Positions 1-9,767 of a stretch of 47,476 nucleotides of DNA are shown one piece after another. The position numbers were made by a program, and so were the translations under genes. The notes beneath the pieces are model-generated. The model made no database searches, had not been told where the DNA came from, and saw only the letters and a list, made by a program, of their open reading frames with translations. The number at the start of each line of letters is the position of its first letter. Position 1 is the stretch's first letter. This DNA comes from Bacteroidia bacterium (GTDB taxonomy: Bacteria > Bacteroidota > Bacteroidia > Bacteroidales > Prolixibacteraceae): assembly GCA_026391315.1 (NCBI GenBank), contig JAPLDT010000015.1, forward strand, positions 1-47,476. Reading direction: 5' to 3'.

Positions 1-1
1 T

Positions 2-121
2 ATGCCGCAATTCTTAGTCGTGTATTGGATGTGGGGAGGGAATAAGGCAGGTGTATATTTTGGAACCCAGGTTGAAAAAAATCTGAATTTAACGACTTTG
101 CAACAACTACTAGATAAATAA
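2..121 (+). CDS. C-terminal end of an upstream protein (partial)
   Basis: An open frame runs from the window edge to a TAA at 119-121 and encodes about 39 residues ending TTLQQLLDK. It contains aromatic and glycine-rich text (YWMWGGNKAGVYFG) that reads like folded protein rather than random sequence. It ends 14 bases before the next gene, so it is probably the tail of the preceding gene in the same transcription unit. The in-frame ATG at 2-4 is most likely internal. The family cannot be named from so short a piece. Confidence 0.45.
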   Translation: MPQFLVVYWMWGGNKAGVYFGTQVEKNLNLTTLQQLLDK

Positions 122-135
122 TTTTAAAAAGCACA

Positions 136-1362
136 ATGAAAAAACTGATTACTTTATTGACCTTGATTTGCCTTTCGTTTGGTATAGCATCGGCCCAATT
201 TAGCCTTAAGAAAATTGCTAATAGCACCATAAATAAAGTCGAAAATAAGGTCGAAAACCGCGTTGACAGTCGCATTGACAAACAGGTTGATAAAGGCCTT
301 GACAAAACAGAGGAAAGTATTGCTGGCAAATCAGGGAACTCTAAACCTGAAACTAAAAAACAGGACGGGACTTTGCCTCAGCAGCAAAAGCCTGCCCCGG
401 TTTTGGAATGGGCCAAATACGATTTTGTACCGGGTACTGAAATTATTTTTGAAGACAACCAGGAAAACGAGCAAAATGGCGAATTCCCGTCGAAATGGGA
501 TTTAGCCGGCGGCGTTTTCGAAAATGCTGTTTTTGATGGGTTAAACGTAATTTACATTCGTGATCATTCCCTGGATGGAGGAATTATTCCGCTGATGAAA
601 GATGCTTCAGCTGATTATCTTCCAGAACAATTTACAGTAGAGTTTGACTGTTATTTCCTTCCTGCCTTCAAAGACCAGCGTTATTGGTTCTCCTTTTATG
701 CCAAAAAGAAGCAAACGAGTGTTATGAGCCAACTTACTGTTTATACCGGAGCAGTAAAATACGGAACAATTGCAGAAGAGAAATATCCCGGAGCAGACGG
801 ATACTCAGACAAACAAGGTAGATGGCGTCATGTAGCCATATCGTTCAACAAACGTGCCCTGAAAGTATATCTGGATGATGCAAGGGTGATCAACCTTCCC
901 AATGTGGAGGGAAATCCCACAGGAATTACCCTTACCAGTGATGTGACCAAGCAGGGTGGTGCCTATCTGAAAAACATAAGGATAGCCAAAGGCGCCGTTC
1001 CACTATATGATAAATTCATCACAGACGGTAAGTTTGTCACCACCGGCATTAAATTCGATATCAACAAAGCCTCGATTAAGCCAGAATCGATGGGTACCAT
1101 TAATTATGTGGTGAAAATGATGACTGACCATCCTGACTTGAAATTTTCGGTGGAAGGCCACACCGACAGTGATGGCGATGATGCTTTGAACATGAAACTT
1201 TCGGAAGCCCGCGCCAAAGCCATCCGCGACAAAATGGTTGAACTGGGAATCGACAGTAGCCGACTGACCAGCAAAGGATACGGCGAAAGCAAACCAATTG
1301 CCGGAAACGATACGCCTGAAGGCAAAGCACAAAATCGCAGGGTGGAGTTTGTGAAGTTCTGA
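136..1362 (+). CDS. Secreted OmpA-family protein with central jelly-roll-like domain
   Basis: This 408-residue protein starts with a signal peptide (about residues 1-20, ending SFGIASA). A charged repetitive helix follows (about 31-65) with INKVENKVENRVDSR-type heptads, likely a coiled-coil stalk. The middle (about 95-290) reads like a LamG/concanavalin-type beta sandwich. Residues 300-408 are an OmpA C-terminal peptidoglycan-binding domain, seen from VEGHTDSDG, LSEARAKAIRD, GYGESKP and NRRVEFVKF. OmpA domains bind diaminopimelate in peptidoglycan, so the protein probably sits in the periplasm or outer membrane anchored to the wall. The role of the middle domain is unknown. It leads a row of four exported-protein genes. 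Confidence 0.85.
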   Translation: MKKLITLLTLICLSFGIASAQFSLKKIANSTINKVENKVENRVDSRIDKQVDKGLDKTEESIAGKSGNSKPETKKQDGTLPQQQKPAPVLEWAKYDFVPGTEIIFEDNQENEQNGEFPSKWDLAGGVFENAVFDGLNVIYIRDHSLDGGIIPLMKDASADYLPEQFTVEFDCYFLPAFKDQRYWFSFYAKKKQTSVMSQLTVYTGAVKYGTIAEEKYPGADGYSDKQGRWRHVAISFNKRALKVYLDDARVINLPNVEGNPTGITLTSDVTKQGGAYLKNIRIAKGAVPLYDKFITDGKFVTTGIKFDINKASIKPESMGTINYVVKMMTDHPDLKFSVEGHTDSDGDDALNMKLSEARAKAIRDKMVELGIDSSRLTSKGYGESKPIAGNDTPEGKAQNRRVEFVKF

Positions 1363-1444
1363 TCGGTTATAAATAAATCCATTGAACCTCCAAATCTCGC
1401 AACACATCGATTACTATTCAGGGTAATATCACCAATAAATAAAA

Positions 1445-2692
1445 ATGGGAAAAATACTCAGTTTCTTATGTCTATTCCTCACTATAAATGCTTTTGCTCA
1501 AACTGAAGCTTTTGACATTGTTTCGTTTAAGCCACCGCAAAATTGGACACGAGCGGTAAATCAGGAAATGGTTTCTTTTACTACTTCGAAAGGGAACCTA
1601 TTTTGCGTAGCCGGGATTTACAAGAGTCGTCCGATCAATGCGATTGCTGAAAGCGAATTTATCACAGAATGGAATGAATTGGTCAATCAACCTTATGGCC
1701 TAAAAATTACTCCAGTTATAAAACGTTCAGAACAAAATGGGTGGACTGTTTTTTCAGGATCGGCAGATGTTAAAACAACTCAAAGCGGCAATTTTATTGC
1801 TTCGTTGACTTCGTTTGCTGCTAAAGGGAAAATTATTTCAGCCATGATCAACAGCAATAGTGCTTTATACAAAGCGGAAGCAGATGCATTTCTTTCTTCG
1901 ATCATCCCAATAAAACAGGAAGTTGCCGGAAATATAAAATTACCCTCCGCAGTTGTTGCCAAAACAGCAGAAGCAGTCATTTCTGGGAATGAAGTATCTG
2001 CTGCAGATCAGGGAATTGCCGGTGTGTGGGTAGGTTTCGAGAACGGAAAATTTGTTTTCGGCGTAACCTCGCATGACTATGTCAATAACAGGAACAATTA
2101 CGGATCAATTTATAACGCAAGTGTCGCGGCCATTAAGTGGCGGGTTTTCTGGAATGATGGAAAATATTATGATGGGATGCCCAATAAAGGGCTGATTGAC
2201 TTCGACAGAAATGACCCGGCGAATGATTATGCAGGCTATTATTCGATGGATAAAAATACCGCTACCGCCAAAATGGATCATTATTCATCTGCCCAGAGAA
2301 TGTATGTGTTTTATCCGCCCAATAAACTGAAATTTATGGATAAATATGAATACGTTAAATGTCAGTCAGTTGATGGGTTAATCCTGAATGAAACCTACAT
2401 TTCTGCTGATCCGATGTCAACAGCCTATTATAATTCAATTAAAGAACCGGTTCCCACGATTAGTTTTGCTTCAGACGGTCGTTTTACCGATGATAACTAT
2501 ATTGGCGATTACAGCAAAGATGCACAGCTGGCACCGGGAAGTGGCACTTACGAGATCCATAATTTTACGCTGATTTTAAAATATAGTGATGGAAGAATCG
2601 TACAACGCTCATTTGCCCCTTTTCTCAATGAAGCACCTTCAACCTGTAAGGTATTTTATATTGGTAGTCATGAAATAAAATTGAAGCTTTAA
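1445..2692 (+). CDS. Secreted protein of unknown function
   Basis: This 415-residue protein has a clear signal peptide (MGKILSFLCLFLTINAFAQ). I do not recognise its family. The N-terminal half (about 20-155) reads like a small alpha/beta domain. The C-terminal half (about 190-415) is rich in aromatic, glycine and beta-type text (GVWVGFENGKFVFGV, KWRVFWNDGKYYDGMP), which suggests a beta-barrel or lipocalin-like fold. It lies 82 bases after the OmpA-like gene and 34 bases before the next secreted-protein gene, so the genes may be co-transcribed. The start is the only ATG before the signal peptide. Confidence 0.75.
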   Translation: MGKILSFLCLFLTINAFAQTEAFDIVSFKPPQNWTRAVNQEMVSFTTSKGNLFCVAGIYKSRPINAIAESEFITEWNELVNQPYGLKITPVIKRSEQNGWTVFSGSADVKTTQSGNFIASLTSFAAKGKIISAMINSNSALYKAEADAFLSSIIPIKQEVAGNIKLPSAVVAKTAEAVISGNEVSAADQGIAGVWVGFENGKFVFGVTSHDYVNNRNNYGSIYNASVAAIKWRVFWNDGKYYDGMPNKGLIDFDRNDPANDYAGYYSMDKNTATAKMDHYSSAQRMYVFYPPNKLKFMDKYEYVKCQSVDGLILNETYISADPMSTAYYNSIKEPVPTISFASDGRFTDDNYIGDYSKDAQLAPGSGTYEIHNFTLILKYSDGRIVQRSFAPFLNEAPSTCKVFYIGSHEIKLKL

Positions 2693-2726
2693 AAAAGATA
2701 TTAAAATAATCACTAAAAATGAGTTT

Positions 2727-4823
2727 ATGAGAAAGATGATCCTGATTTTATTGTGTAGTCTGTTTTGGATTCTGAATACTCCGGCACAAAATATGCCCAA
2801 AGCGCCATCTCAAAAAGAGATTGACGATGCGATGAAAGGGATGCAAAAAATATCGGATGGATTGACCCCCGAACAAAAGCAGATGATGGAAAAAATGGGG
2901 ATCAAATTGCCTACAATGAATAATAAGCCAAAGATGTCTGCAGATCAAATGCAGAAAGCGATGGACATGGCAAATAGGGTTGTTCCCCCCAAAGACGATG
3001 CCAGGATCGCTTCAATTCCAAAATCACCCCTGACCAACGGTTCTTTGCCGGCTTATCTTACCGCAACTCACAATAGCGTACTGGCAGTGTTGAAACCGGA
3101 AGTGAAATTAAAAGGGGAAGAGGTGTATCAATTTATTAAAATCAAAGGAAAATCGGCAGTGGCAACGGGAAATTATGCAGCCGGATTCTGGATGATAGGC
3201 AAAATTGAACTGGCACTTTATGTGATGGGTAAAGCCTGTCTGGATGATCCATCGAACACTGATAACCGGAACAACTATGCGGCAATGTTGTCGATGTCAG
3301 GGGCAGAACAACTGGCGATTCCTCTGTTGAATAATTTGAACCAGCGTTTTCACAAAAACAGCACGATACTTAACAATCTTGGACAGGCATGGTTTGGCCT
3401 GGGAGATATTGATAAAGCCAATGCCTATTTAGACAGCACTATTCGTCTGTATCCGGGTCACTCGCAAGCAAATCGCACCAAAAGTGCAATTGAAGAGAGT
3501 AAAGGCAATAAAGATGCTGCGATTGCAGCGATGAAAAAATCTATCAATGAGGCCAATACGGAAGATAAACAAGATAAACTTTCTCAGCTTGGATATGAGT
3601 TTGATGAAAAAGATATCAAGCTTCCGTTTAAACCAAAACCAGATCCGTTGGGACTTGAAAAATTTATCACCCCAGGAATTCCAAAAACGGTAGAAGAATC
3701 TGCGGTATTTGAAAAAGAATGGAGACAATTCAAAGATGCCTGCGAGTTAAAAATAAATCAGTTAAATGCTCTGCATGCCCAAGCTGAAGTGAGAGCGAAT
3801 GAAGCCACAAAAAAAAGACAGGAAAAATTTATGAATGCGAATAAAACAGGTGAAAAAGTCCAATTTGCTCCTGTTTTTGCACATTTGGCTACGCTAAAGT
3901 TTCATGCCATTTCAACCGATGCCGATGGAACCTATACCAGGAAAATTCGAAATCTGGTACAGCAACTGACAGATTACGGATCGAGTAAGGCTTCAATAAC
4001 GAAGGATTACCGTGAAGCCATAGCTAAATTGAATAAGGAGGAGGCAAAACAAGACGGAGAAGGTAAAGCCAATGCGGATTTTTGTCCCCGGTTTGCTGCC
4101 TTGAATGATGCATATTTAAAATCATACAACACGGAATGGGAACAGATACACAACGAATTAATAACAGCTATCCGTCAGAAGTTTAATCAGGAAACTTATT
4201 ACAAACAATATATTCAGTGGCCTGAAGATTTTGAAGTAACTAAACTGGTGACCCAAATCCTATGGTTAAGCACCTTACATGATACGTACTGCACATTTAT
4301 CAGTTCCCCAATTTGCGGTCCTGAAAAAGAGGTAAAGAAAGTGAAAGGCGTGCTACCGGATTTTGATGATATTCATTGTGATTATCATTCGGAGCTGGCC
4401 ACTCCCGTGGGTAAAATCAGTATGGATTGCAGCCGGTTGACAGCTGAATTGGATCTTGATGTGGTCAAACTGGGCATCAAGCAGGATATGAACAAGGAAG
4501 GGTTCAGAGATCAGTTTATGGGTTGTTCTGTTGAGGTAGGTGTAAGCCATAAAGTTGGTGAAGGAGAGGTGGGCCCTTTTACGGCAGAAGCGTCAATCAA
4601 TGGTGGGGTGAAAGCTGAGTTTGACCGCAACGGATTAAAAGACATCACATTGAAAGCTTCTTTGGAAGCAAAGTCTGGAATGAATGTAGTTACAGACACC
4701 AGTGTAGGAGATGTCAATATCTCCACCAAAATAAGTCTTGAGGCGAAGGTAAGCCTGATCAGCGGAAAGGGTTCAGTTGAAGGAGGTGGTCCGTTAAGCA
4801 GGATGAATAAAATTGATTTTTAA
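2727..4823 (+). CDS. Large secreted TPR-like protein
   Basis: This 698-residue protein begins with a signal peptide (MRKMILILLCSLFWILNTPAQ). Residues about 25-90 are Met/Lys/Gln-rich and helical. Residues about 140-275 read as TPR-like helical pairs (for example NNLGQAWFGLGDIDKANAYLDSTIRLYPG). A long charged helical region follows (about 310-480). The last 130 residues alternate hydrophobic and charged residues (KISLEAKVSLISGKGSVEGG) as in a beta domain. TPR repeats mediate protein contacts, so a scaffold role in the periplasm is plausible but is inference. No enzyme motif was seen. It sits between two other exported-protein genes. Confidence 0.75.
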   Translation: MRKMILILLCSLFWILNTPAQNMPKAPSQKEIDDAMKGMQKISDGLTPEQKQMMEKMGIKLPTMNNKPKMSADQMQKAMDMANRVVPPKDDARIASIPKSPLTNGSLPAYLTATHNSVLAVLKPEVKLKGEEVYQFIKIKGKSAVATGNYAAGFWMIGKIELALYVMGKACLDDPSNTDNRNNYAAMLSMSGAEQLAIPLLNNLNQRFHKNSTILNNLGQAWFGLGDIDKANAYLDSTIRLYPGHSQANRTKSAIEESKGNKDAAIAAMKKSINEANTEDKQDKLSQLGYEFDEKDIKLPFKPKPDPLGLEKFITPGIPKTVEESAVFEKEWRQFKDACELKINQLNALHAQAEVRANEATKKRQEKFMNANKTGEKVQFAPVFAHLATLKFHAISTDADGTYTRKIRNLVQQLTDYGSSKASITKDYREAIAKLNKEEAKQDGEGKANADFCPRFAALNDAYLKSYNTEWEQIHNELITAIRQKFNQETYYKQYIQWPEDFEVTKLVTQILWLSTLHDTYCTFISSPICGPEKEVKKVKGVLPDFDDIHCDYHSELATPVGKISMDCSRLTAELDLDVVKLGIKQDMNKEGFRDQFMGCSVEVGVSHKVGEGEVGPFTAEASINGGVKAEFDRNGLKDITLKASLEAKSGMNVVTDTSVGDVNISTKISLEAKVSLISGKGSVEGGGPLSRMNKIDF

Positions 4824-4866
4824 AACCCCGAAATTTTGTCAAATGGCAAAACCTAAATTGTTAATA

Positions 4867-5919
4867 ATGAAATTACAGTATCTCGCCGGAATAATATTCT
4901 TTCAGATTCTATCGCTTTCTTCTGTAGGGCAGGCTTGCGATGAAGCTGTACTTGCACAAAAGAAAACCAGTTGGAAATTTGAAGAAACCCGTGTGTCGCC
5001 AAAAAACAAGCATGTATTAAAGCAAAGGGAAATTGCACTGAAACTAAGGAAAATTATTGTAGATGCCTATCCGCAACCTATTGGATGTGAAGCCCGATGG
5101 AATGATTTTTACCATGATCAGGATACTTACGAAACTTATTATAACGGCGTATATTCCAGTACGGCCATGTTTTTTAAATTCGGCTGTGGGTACAATAAAA
5201 AGGAATATGTTGACGATGAAACCGGCACTACGGTAGACATTTCCGTGAACCACGAGAATCTCCTTGGCAAGGGTAGTGTGATGCTGAATGATACGGAATA
5301 TGTGGCAAGGCGTGTGCCGATTGGTATGAAGGATGGCGCCTATTATTACCAGCTTGATCCTGATGGACTTTATTACAATACTACCGGTGGTAAATTTGAT
5401 AAAGTATATCTTTTCACCCTTCCGGGAAAACAGCCCTATATTCCAATCAGCCGAAAAGAATTTTTGGAGATTGCTATTCAAAACTTCAAAAAAGTGCAGC
5501 AAAAAGTAGAACAATCGGCGAAAGCAATGAAAGATCTGAAATGGAGGGAGGGCTATCTTTCACGTGAGACTAAACGTAATACGGTATCGGGCAATGAACT
5601 TGAACGTTTGCTTAAAACCATGTCAGAAGCCGATCTGGCAAAACCCGCTATCATTGAAATGGGGCATGGCTCCGACTTAATGGATGAGAATTTACATTTT
5701 CCCGGTTTTTTTGATAAGGAAGATCCGAAAAAGAACCTGGGCTGTATATCTCGCGAAAACAAGGATTATTTCGATAAAAAATTGCGAATCACAACTGTTC
5801 AACTAATTACTGTACATGTTCAGGGACACAATGCATTTTCACCGGTGCTTGCAAATGTGATAAAGGAATGTGATCAGAAGATGGATTTTAAGGCAATTGG
5901 AGCACTGATTGGGAAGTAG
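4867..5919 (+). CDS. Secreted protein of unknown function
   Basis: I choose the ATG at 4867 because it opens a good signal peptide (MKLQYLAGIIFFQILSLSSVGQA). The frame stays open upstream to 4813, but that start would add 18 non-signal residues and overlap the previous gene. The mature protein has about 327 residues, no family I recognise and no catalytic motif. It is rich in Tyr, Asp and Lys in the middle (NDFYHDQDTYETYYNG) and helical toward the end. The gap to the previous gene is 43 bases, so it is probably the last gene of the row of four exported proteins. Confidence 0.7.
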   Translation: MKLQYLAGIIFFQILSLSSVGQACDEAVLAQKKTSWKFEETRVSPKNKHVLKQREIALKLRKIIVDAYPQPIGCEARWNDFYHDQDTYETYYNGVYSSTAMFFKFGCGYNKKEYVDDETGTTVDISVNHENLLGKGSVMLNDTEYVARRVPIGMKDGAYYYQLDPDGLYYNTTGGKFDKVYLFTLPGKQPYIPISRKEFLEIAIQNFKKVQQKVEQSAKAMKDLKWREGYLSRETKRNTVSGNELERLLKTMSEADLAKPAIIEMGHGSDLMDENLHFPGFFDKEDPKKNLGCISRENKDYFDKKLRITTVQLITVHVQGHNAFSPVLANVIKECDQKMDFKAIGALIGK

Positions 5920-5997
5920 GGGGTTAGCTGTAAAAGGGTAGCCACTTATAAGCAGAGTGAAATGTCAATAGTCGATTTTGATGTAAAGAACTAAAAG

Positions 5998-6579
5998 TTA
6001 GGGGTGCAATTTCTCTCCTTTTGCAAGCATATCAAGTATCACCTTCATCCGTTTTTCTTTTAGAACCTGGTTTTTAGCCGATTGAATTCTCCAGCAGAAG
6101 GAATATTTGTTTACTTTGTCCAAGGACTCAAAAAACGCGAGGCTCTCCGGCGCTTTCGCCAGTTCAAGCAGCAGTTCCTCAGGAACATTCATGTTACTGG
6201 GCGAATCGTAGGCACTGTCCCACCTGCCGTCAGTTTTGGCCTCTTCGATGACTTTCTGTCCGGCGGAATGCATTTTCCCATCCTTTTCTAATTTCGCTAC
6301 CAGTCCGATGTTTCTTTTCGACCACATGCTGCGTGCCCTGCGTGGGGTAAACCGCTGAAGGTAGAAATTTTCATCACCCCTTTTCAGCTGACCGTCGATC
6401 CATCCAAAACATAGCGCTTCATCCAGGGCTTCGGCATATACTACCGTGGATGTGCCCGATCCCTTTTTGTAAAACTGCAGCCAGATTCCATTGGAGAGCG
6501 CATGATTCTGTTCGAGCCATTTTCTCCATTCTGATTGGGAGCTGAAGGCCAGAATGGGTTGCTCTATTTTCTCTGCCAT
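5998..6579 (-). CDS. YdeI/OmpD-associated family protein
   Basis: The protein has 193 residues if started at the ATG at 6579. The frame extends to 6618, but only residues from MAEKIEQP onward fit the family. Recognisable text includes SEWRKWLEQNH, GIWLQFYKKGSG, EALDEALCFGWIDGQ and FTPRRARSMWSKRN, which is the YdeI-like domain. Members have been linked to peptide or bacteriocin resistance in some bacteria, but the biochemical role is unclear. It overlaps the end of the tag gene by 16 bases and is probably translated from the same message. Confidence 0.85.
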   Translation of the reverse strand: MAEKIEQPILAFSSQSEWRKWLEQNHALSNGIWLQFYKKGSGTSTVVYAEALDEALCFGWIDGQLKRGDENFYLQRFTPRRARSMWSKRNIGLVAKLEKDGKMHSAGQKVIEEAKTDGRWDSAYDSPSNMNVPEELLLELAKAPESLAFFESLDKVNKYSFCWRIQSAKNQVLKEKRMKVILDMLAKGEKLHP

Positions 6580-7118
6580 GGTGGGTTCGATTTGATTGCA
6601 TCTTTGTAAACCGGACAACTTTCTATATGTGCTCCAGGCAGATAACCGGCGCTCATCATGAATTCATTCACAATCTCTCCGCCCGTAAACCGGAATGTTT
6701 GCCTAAACAACTTTACCCATTCCTCTTTTGATCGGGGATGGTTCAGGTCCAGCCAATTTTTGAAAGAGCCAAATTCATTTTTCAACCGCAAAAGGATGTT
6801 CGCATTGTGAATGGCGGCGTCAATCTTCAGACGGTTGCGGACAATGCCAGCATCATCTAGCAAACGTTGCCTGTCAGCTTCCTGGTAAGCAGCCACTACC
6901 GGGATGTCGAATTGATGAAATGCGTTTTGAAAATTAGTTCTTTTATTGAGGATGGTTGTCCAACTTAAACCGGCCTGGAAGATTTCCAGGATGAGCAGTT
7001 CAAAAAGTTCATTGTCATCTTCGATCAGAAAGCCATATTTCTGGTCGTGGTAGATCCGGTGTACATTAGAGGGGTCATACTGCTCAACAGCTTCGCAGTA
7101 CGATTTTGGCTTTTCCAT
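6564..7118 (-). CDS. tag: DNA-3-methyladenine glycosylase I
   Basis: This 184-residue protein excises 3-methyladenine from alkylated DNA, the first step of base excision repair. It shows the Tag signature: YHDQKYGF (cf. YHDxEWG), then LEIFQAGLSW with the conserved Glu45, then QNAFHQFD and LLDDAGIVRNR. Candidate zinc ligands are Cys8, His24, His164 and Cys168; the spacing of the last pair matches the HxxxC pair of E. coli Tag. The length is typical. The YdeI-like gene follows with a 16-base overlap. Confidence 0.93.
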   Translation of the reverse strand: MEKPKSYCEAVEQYDPSNVHRIYHDQKYGFLIEDDNELFELLILEIFQAGLSWTTILNKRTNFQNAFHQFDIPVVAAYQEADRQRLLDDAGIVRNRLKIDAAIHNANILLRLKNEFGSFKNWLDLNHPRSKEEWVKLFRQTFRFTGGEIVNEFMMSAGYLPGAHIESCPVYKDAIKSNPPWQRK

Positions 7119-7226
7119 ATTATATGGTAAAAAAATTTGTTTTTAATCCCGAATTTGAGGATTGGAACTCACATGTTCTTTCCATGGTATGTCCAATCTG
7201 AGATCAGCGGAAACCCTGCTATTCCC

Positions 7227-7409
7227 TCACATCCCAAAGTGTTTGAAGCTTTCATAGACAAAAAATACCGGCCACACTATTGCTTTCAAAAAGCCGAGCA
7301 CACCCATCCAGAAACCGATGGCGTGAGAGATAAAATAAATAGCTGCACCAATAAATCCCAATCCATACATTGCACCTGATTGTGCATTTCCTTGCATTTC
7401 TTTTTTCAT
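7227..7409 (-). CDS. Small membrane protein
   Basis: This 60-residue protein has two hydrophobic stretches, about residues 14-32 (MYGLGFIGAAIYFISHA) and 34-52 (WMGVLGFLKAIVWPVFFVYE), separated by a short turn, so it is probably an inner-membrane hairpin. Similar short proteins with GFIGAAIYFI and LGFLKAIVWP text occur widely in Bacteroidota and other bacteria without known function. It stands alone between tag and the DUF1697 gene, with about 110-120 bases of non-coding DNA on either side. The compositional bias supports a real gene despite its size. Confidence 0.75.
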   Translation of the reverse strand: MKKEMQGNAQSGAMYGLGFIGAAIYFISHAIGFWMGVLGFLKAIVWPVFFVYESFKHFGM

Positions 7410-7529
7410 CGTCTTAGTTCTTAGGTTGATACTCGATTGTAAAAGTAAAATTATATTTGGTTTGTGATTTTTCCCCTACGTGCGGATTGCTATTTTCGAT
7501 GCCATTTAAAATCAGTGATTCATTATATG

Positions 7530-8075
7530 TCAATATTTTTCTGCCATTTGGACCAATTCGGTCAGGGTTCTCCAATTTCTGGTTGTTGCTTTGATTCCTA
7601 ATTTGTTTTCCAAAAAGCCGTTAGTTAGTTTTGACTTGCTGTAACCTGCCGGACAATAGAGATAGATTGCACTTCCAAGAAGTCTGAATGCAACGGGCTG
7701 GAAATTGACATTTTTGATTTTATCGAACTTATCCGGATCCGGATTTTCCGATAAAAAAGTTACATGAAAGTATGCTGTCTCTTTTGGCATTTCCAGGATA
7801 AATGGGTTGTTGGCAGCAATCGTTCTCAATTCATTTTCCTCTTTTACGATAACAGGGACTTCCATGTTGAATTTTTCCAAAATTTTCTGTGTTATCCTGG
7901 ATTCCAGCTCCTTTGGATTTGTTTTCTGATACATAAATACAACATTTCCGCTTTGGATGTAAGTTTGACTGCCGGCAAACCCCAAATCCGTGTACATCTG
8001 GCGTAAATGATCCATCTTTATTATCCGGTTTCCACCGACATTGATTCCTCTGAGAATTGAGATATAGGTTTCCAT
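7530..8075 (-). CDS. DUF1697 domain protein
   Basis: This is 181 residues from the ATG at 8075. The upstream extension to 8114 would run into the kinase gene and lacks family-like sequence. The N-terminus METYISILRGINVGG followed by MDHLRQMYTDLGFAGSQTYIQSGNVVF is the DUF1697 hallmark. The usual C-terminal AT(T/V)RNW motif is present (ATTRNWRTL). The family has no assigned function. It starts 7 bases after the histidine kinase stop, so the two may be co-transcribed. Confidence 0.9.
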   Translation of the reverse strand: METYISILRGINVGGNRIIKMDHLRQMYTDLGFAGSQTYIQSGNVVFMYQKTNPKELESRITQKILEKFNMEVPVIVKEENELRTIAANNPFILEMPKETAYFHVTFLSENPDPDKFDKIKNVNFQPVAFRLLGSAIYLYCPAGYSKSKLTNGFLENKLGIKATTRNWRTLTELVQMAEKY

Positions 8076-8082
8076 GTGAAAT

Positions 8083-9720
8083 TTAACTGTTGCGAACCAG
8101 GTATTGGTTAACAACTTGTCTTAACTCACTGGCATTGATGGGCTTTGTCAGGTAGGCATCAAAAATCTCACCATACTTTTCTTTTTCTATTTCCAGGGCA
8201 TATGCAGTTTGTGCAATGATAACCAGCCCGGGATGAAATTCCCTGATGAGTTTGGTTGCCGTAACCCCATCCATGACGGGCATTTTGATGTCCATGAGGA
8301 TCAGGTCGATATCCGGATTGTTGCGGCAAATTTCGACAGCCTGGGTTCCCGATTTCGCCCGCAATAATTTGCATTCCATGTTTCTTATTAAAATTGATAG
8401 ATAGATCATGGAATCCTCATCATCTTCGGCAATAAGAATCGTTTTCCTGAGGTTTTCCTGATCGACATAGTGTGCTATCGGTTCACTTGCCGCCGTTTCT
8501 ATCACTGGTTTCTTAACTACAGGAAGCGTAAAATAGAAGCAAGATCCCACGCCCAACTCGGACTCAAGCCAGATCTCCCCACCCAGCATTTCAACATAAG
8601 CTTTTGAGATGGAGAGGCCGAGACCGGCACCTTCAAATCCCCTTGAGAGGCTTGAGTCGGCTTGCATAAAACGATCGAAAATAATTTTTTGCTTCTCCTT
8701 TGCAATGCCAATTCCGGTATCCCGGATAAAGAATTGATAATTATCCCCCTTCAATTCACAGCCAAAACTGATACTGCCGGTCCTGGTAAATTTGAGCGCA
8801 TTTTTGATAAGGTTAGAGAGGATGGAGAAGAGTTTTTCCTGATCGGTAGAGACTATGGCGTCATAGGGAGCGATTTTGCTTTCGACGGTAAATTCTAAAC
8901 CTTTCTGTCCGGCTTCTGTTTTGAAAAAGTTATAGAGGAAGTTGAGTTTTTCGTTGAGGTTGGTAAAGGCAAAGCTAAGCTCCATCAAACCTGATTCAAC
9001 TTTGGAAATGTCAATCAGATCGTTGATAAGGCTCAACATCCTGGCGCCACTCTTTTCAATCAGGTTGATGTAGGTTTGCTGATCTTCTCCGGTAAGATTT
9101 GGCTCTCTTAAGAGTCCGGCAAACCCCAGGATCCCATTCATCGGTGTACGGATTTCATGGCTCATGTTCGCAAGAAAGGCTGTTTTTAGCTGGTTGCTCT
9201 GTTCGGCAAGTTCTTTGGACTTAATTAATTCCACATCTGTTTTTTTCCTTTCAGAGATATCCCGCGCAATGGAATGATAAATGTTCTTACCATTTTTTTG
9301 CTCAATATTGGTGCTTACCTCAACAGGAATTGTTCTTCCGTCTTTTGTAACATGCTCTGTTTCAAATATCAAATGCTTTTTTGTGAAAAGATCTTGCATA
9401 AGTGATGCCAGCATAGGTTTCATTCTTTCCGCATCGATGTCGTCGGAATTTTTTGTCAACAGTTCTTCCTGTGTGTAGCCTAGGCGTTGACAGGCAATTT
9501 TGTTAATCTTTACAAACCTGCCTGATTTCCCATCTTCATTAGATTCGGAAATAAAAACAGCATCATTGATACTGTCAAACAGCATCCGGTAAGTCTCTTC
9601 GCTTGCTTTTAATTCTTTTACAACCTGATTGTGTTCAAGAATATTTCTGTCGACGGAAATTTTTAAGGAATTATACGATTCCTGCAAGTTGTTTAACTCC
9701 TGTTTTATGTCTCGTTCCAT
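8083..9720 (-). CDS. PAS hybrid sensor histidine kinase/response regulator
   Basis: This 545-residue protein has no membrane segment, so it is probably cytosolic. In order: a coiled coil (1-40), a PAS domain (about 41-160), a HisKA domain with phospho-acceptor His188 (NMSHEIRTP), and an HATPase with N-box Asn303/Asn307, the DTGIGI box at 334-339 and GAGLGL at 364-369. A receiver domain (about 425-545) follows with acidic pocket EDDED, phospho-acceptor Asp477 (LMDIKMP) and Lys526 (LTKP). All catalytic residues are present. A hybrid kinase normally passes phosphate to a separate partner, and none is adjacent. The signal is unknown. Confidence 0.93.
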   Translation of the reverse strand: MERDIKQELNNLQESYNSLKISVDRNILEHNQVVKELKASEETYRMLFDSINDAVFISESNEDGKSGRFVKINKIACQRLGYTQEELLTKNSDDIDAERMKPMLASLMQDLFTKKHLIFETEHVTKDGRTIPVEVSTNIEQKNGKNIYHSIARDISERKKTDVELIKSKELAEQSNQLKTAFLANMSHEIRTPMNGILGFAGLLREPNLTGEDQQTYINLIEKSGARMLSLINDLIDISKVESGLMELSFAFTNLNEKLNFLYNFFKTEAGQKGLEFTVESKIAPYDAIVSTDQEKLFSILSNLIKNALKFTRTGSISFGCELKGDNYQFFIRDTGIGIAKEKQKIIFDRFMQADSSLSRGFEGAGLGLSISKAYVEMLGGEIWLESELGVGSCFYFTLPVVKKPVIETAASEPIAHYVDQENLRKTILIAEDDEDSMIYLSILIRNMECKLLRAKSGTQAVEICRNNPDIDLILMDIKMPVMDGVTATKLIREFHPGLVIIAQTAYALEIEKEKYGEIFDAYLTKPINASELRQVVNQYLVRNS

Positions 9721-9767
9721 TAGGTTCTAATAGATTTGAAAATGGACAGGCAACGTGCACTGCAATC

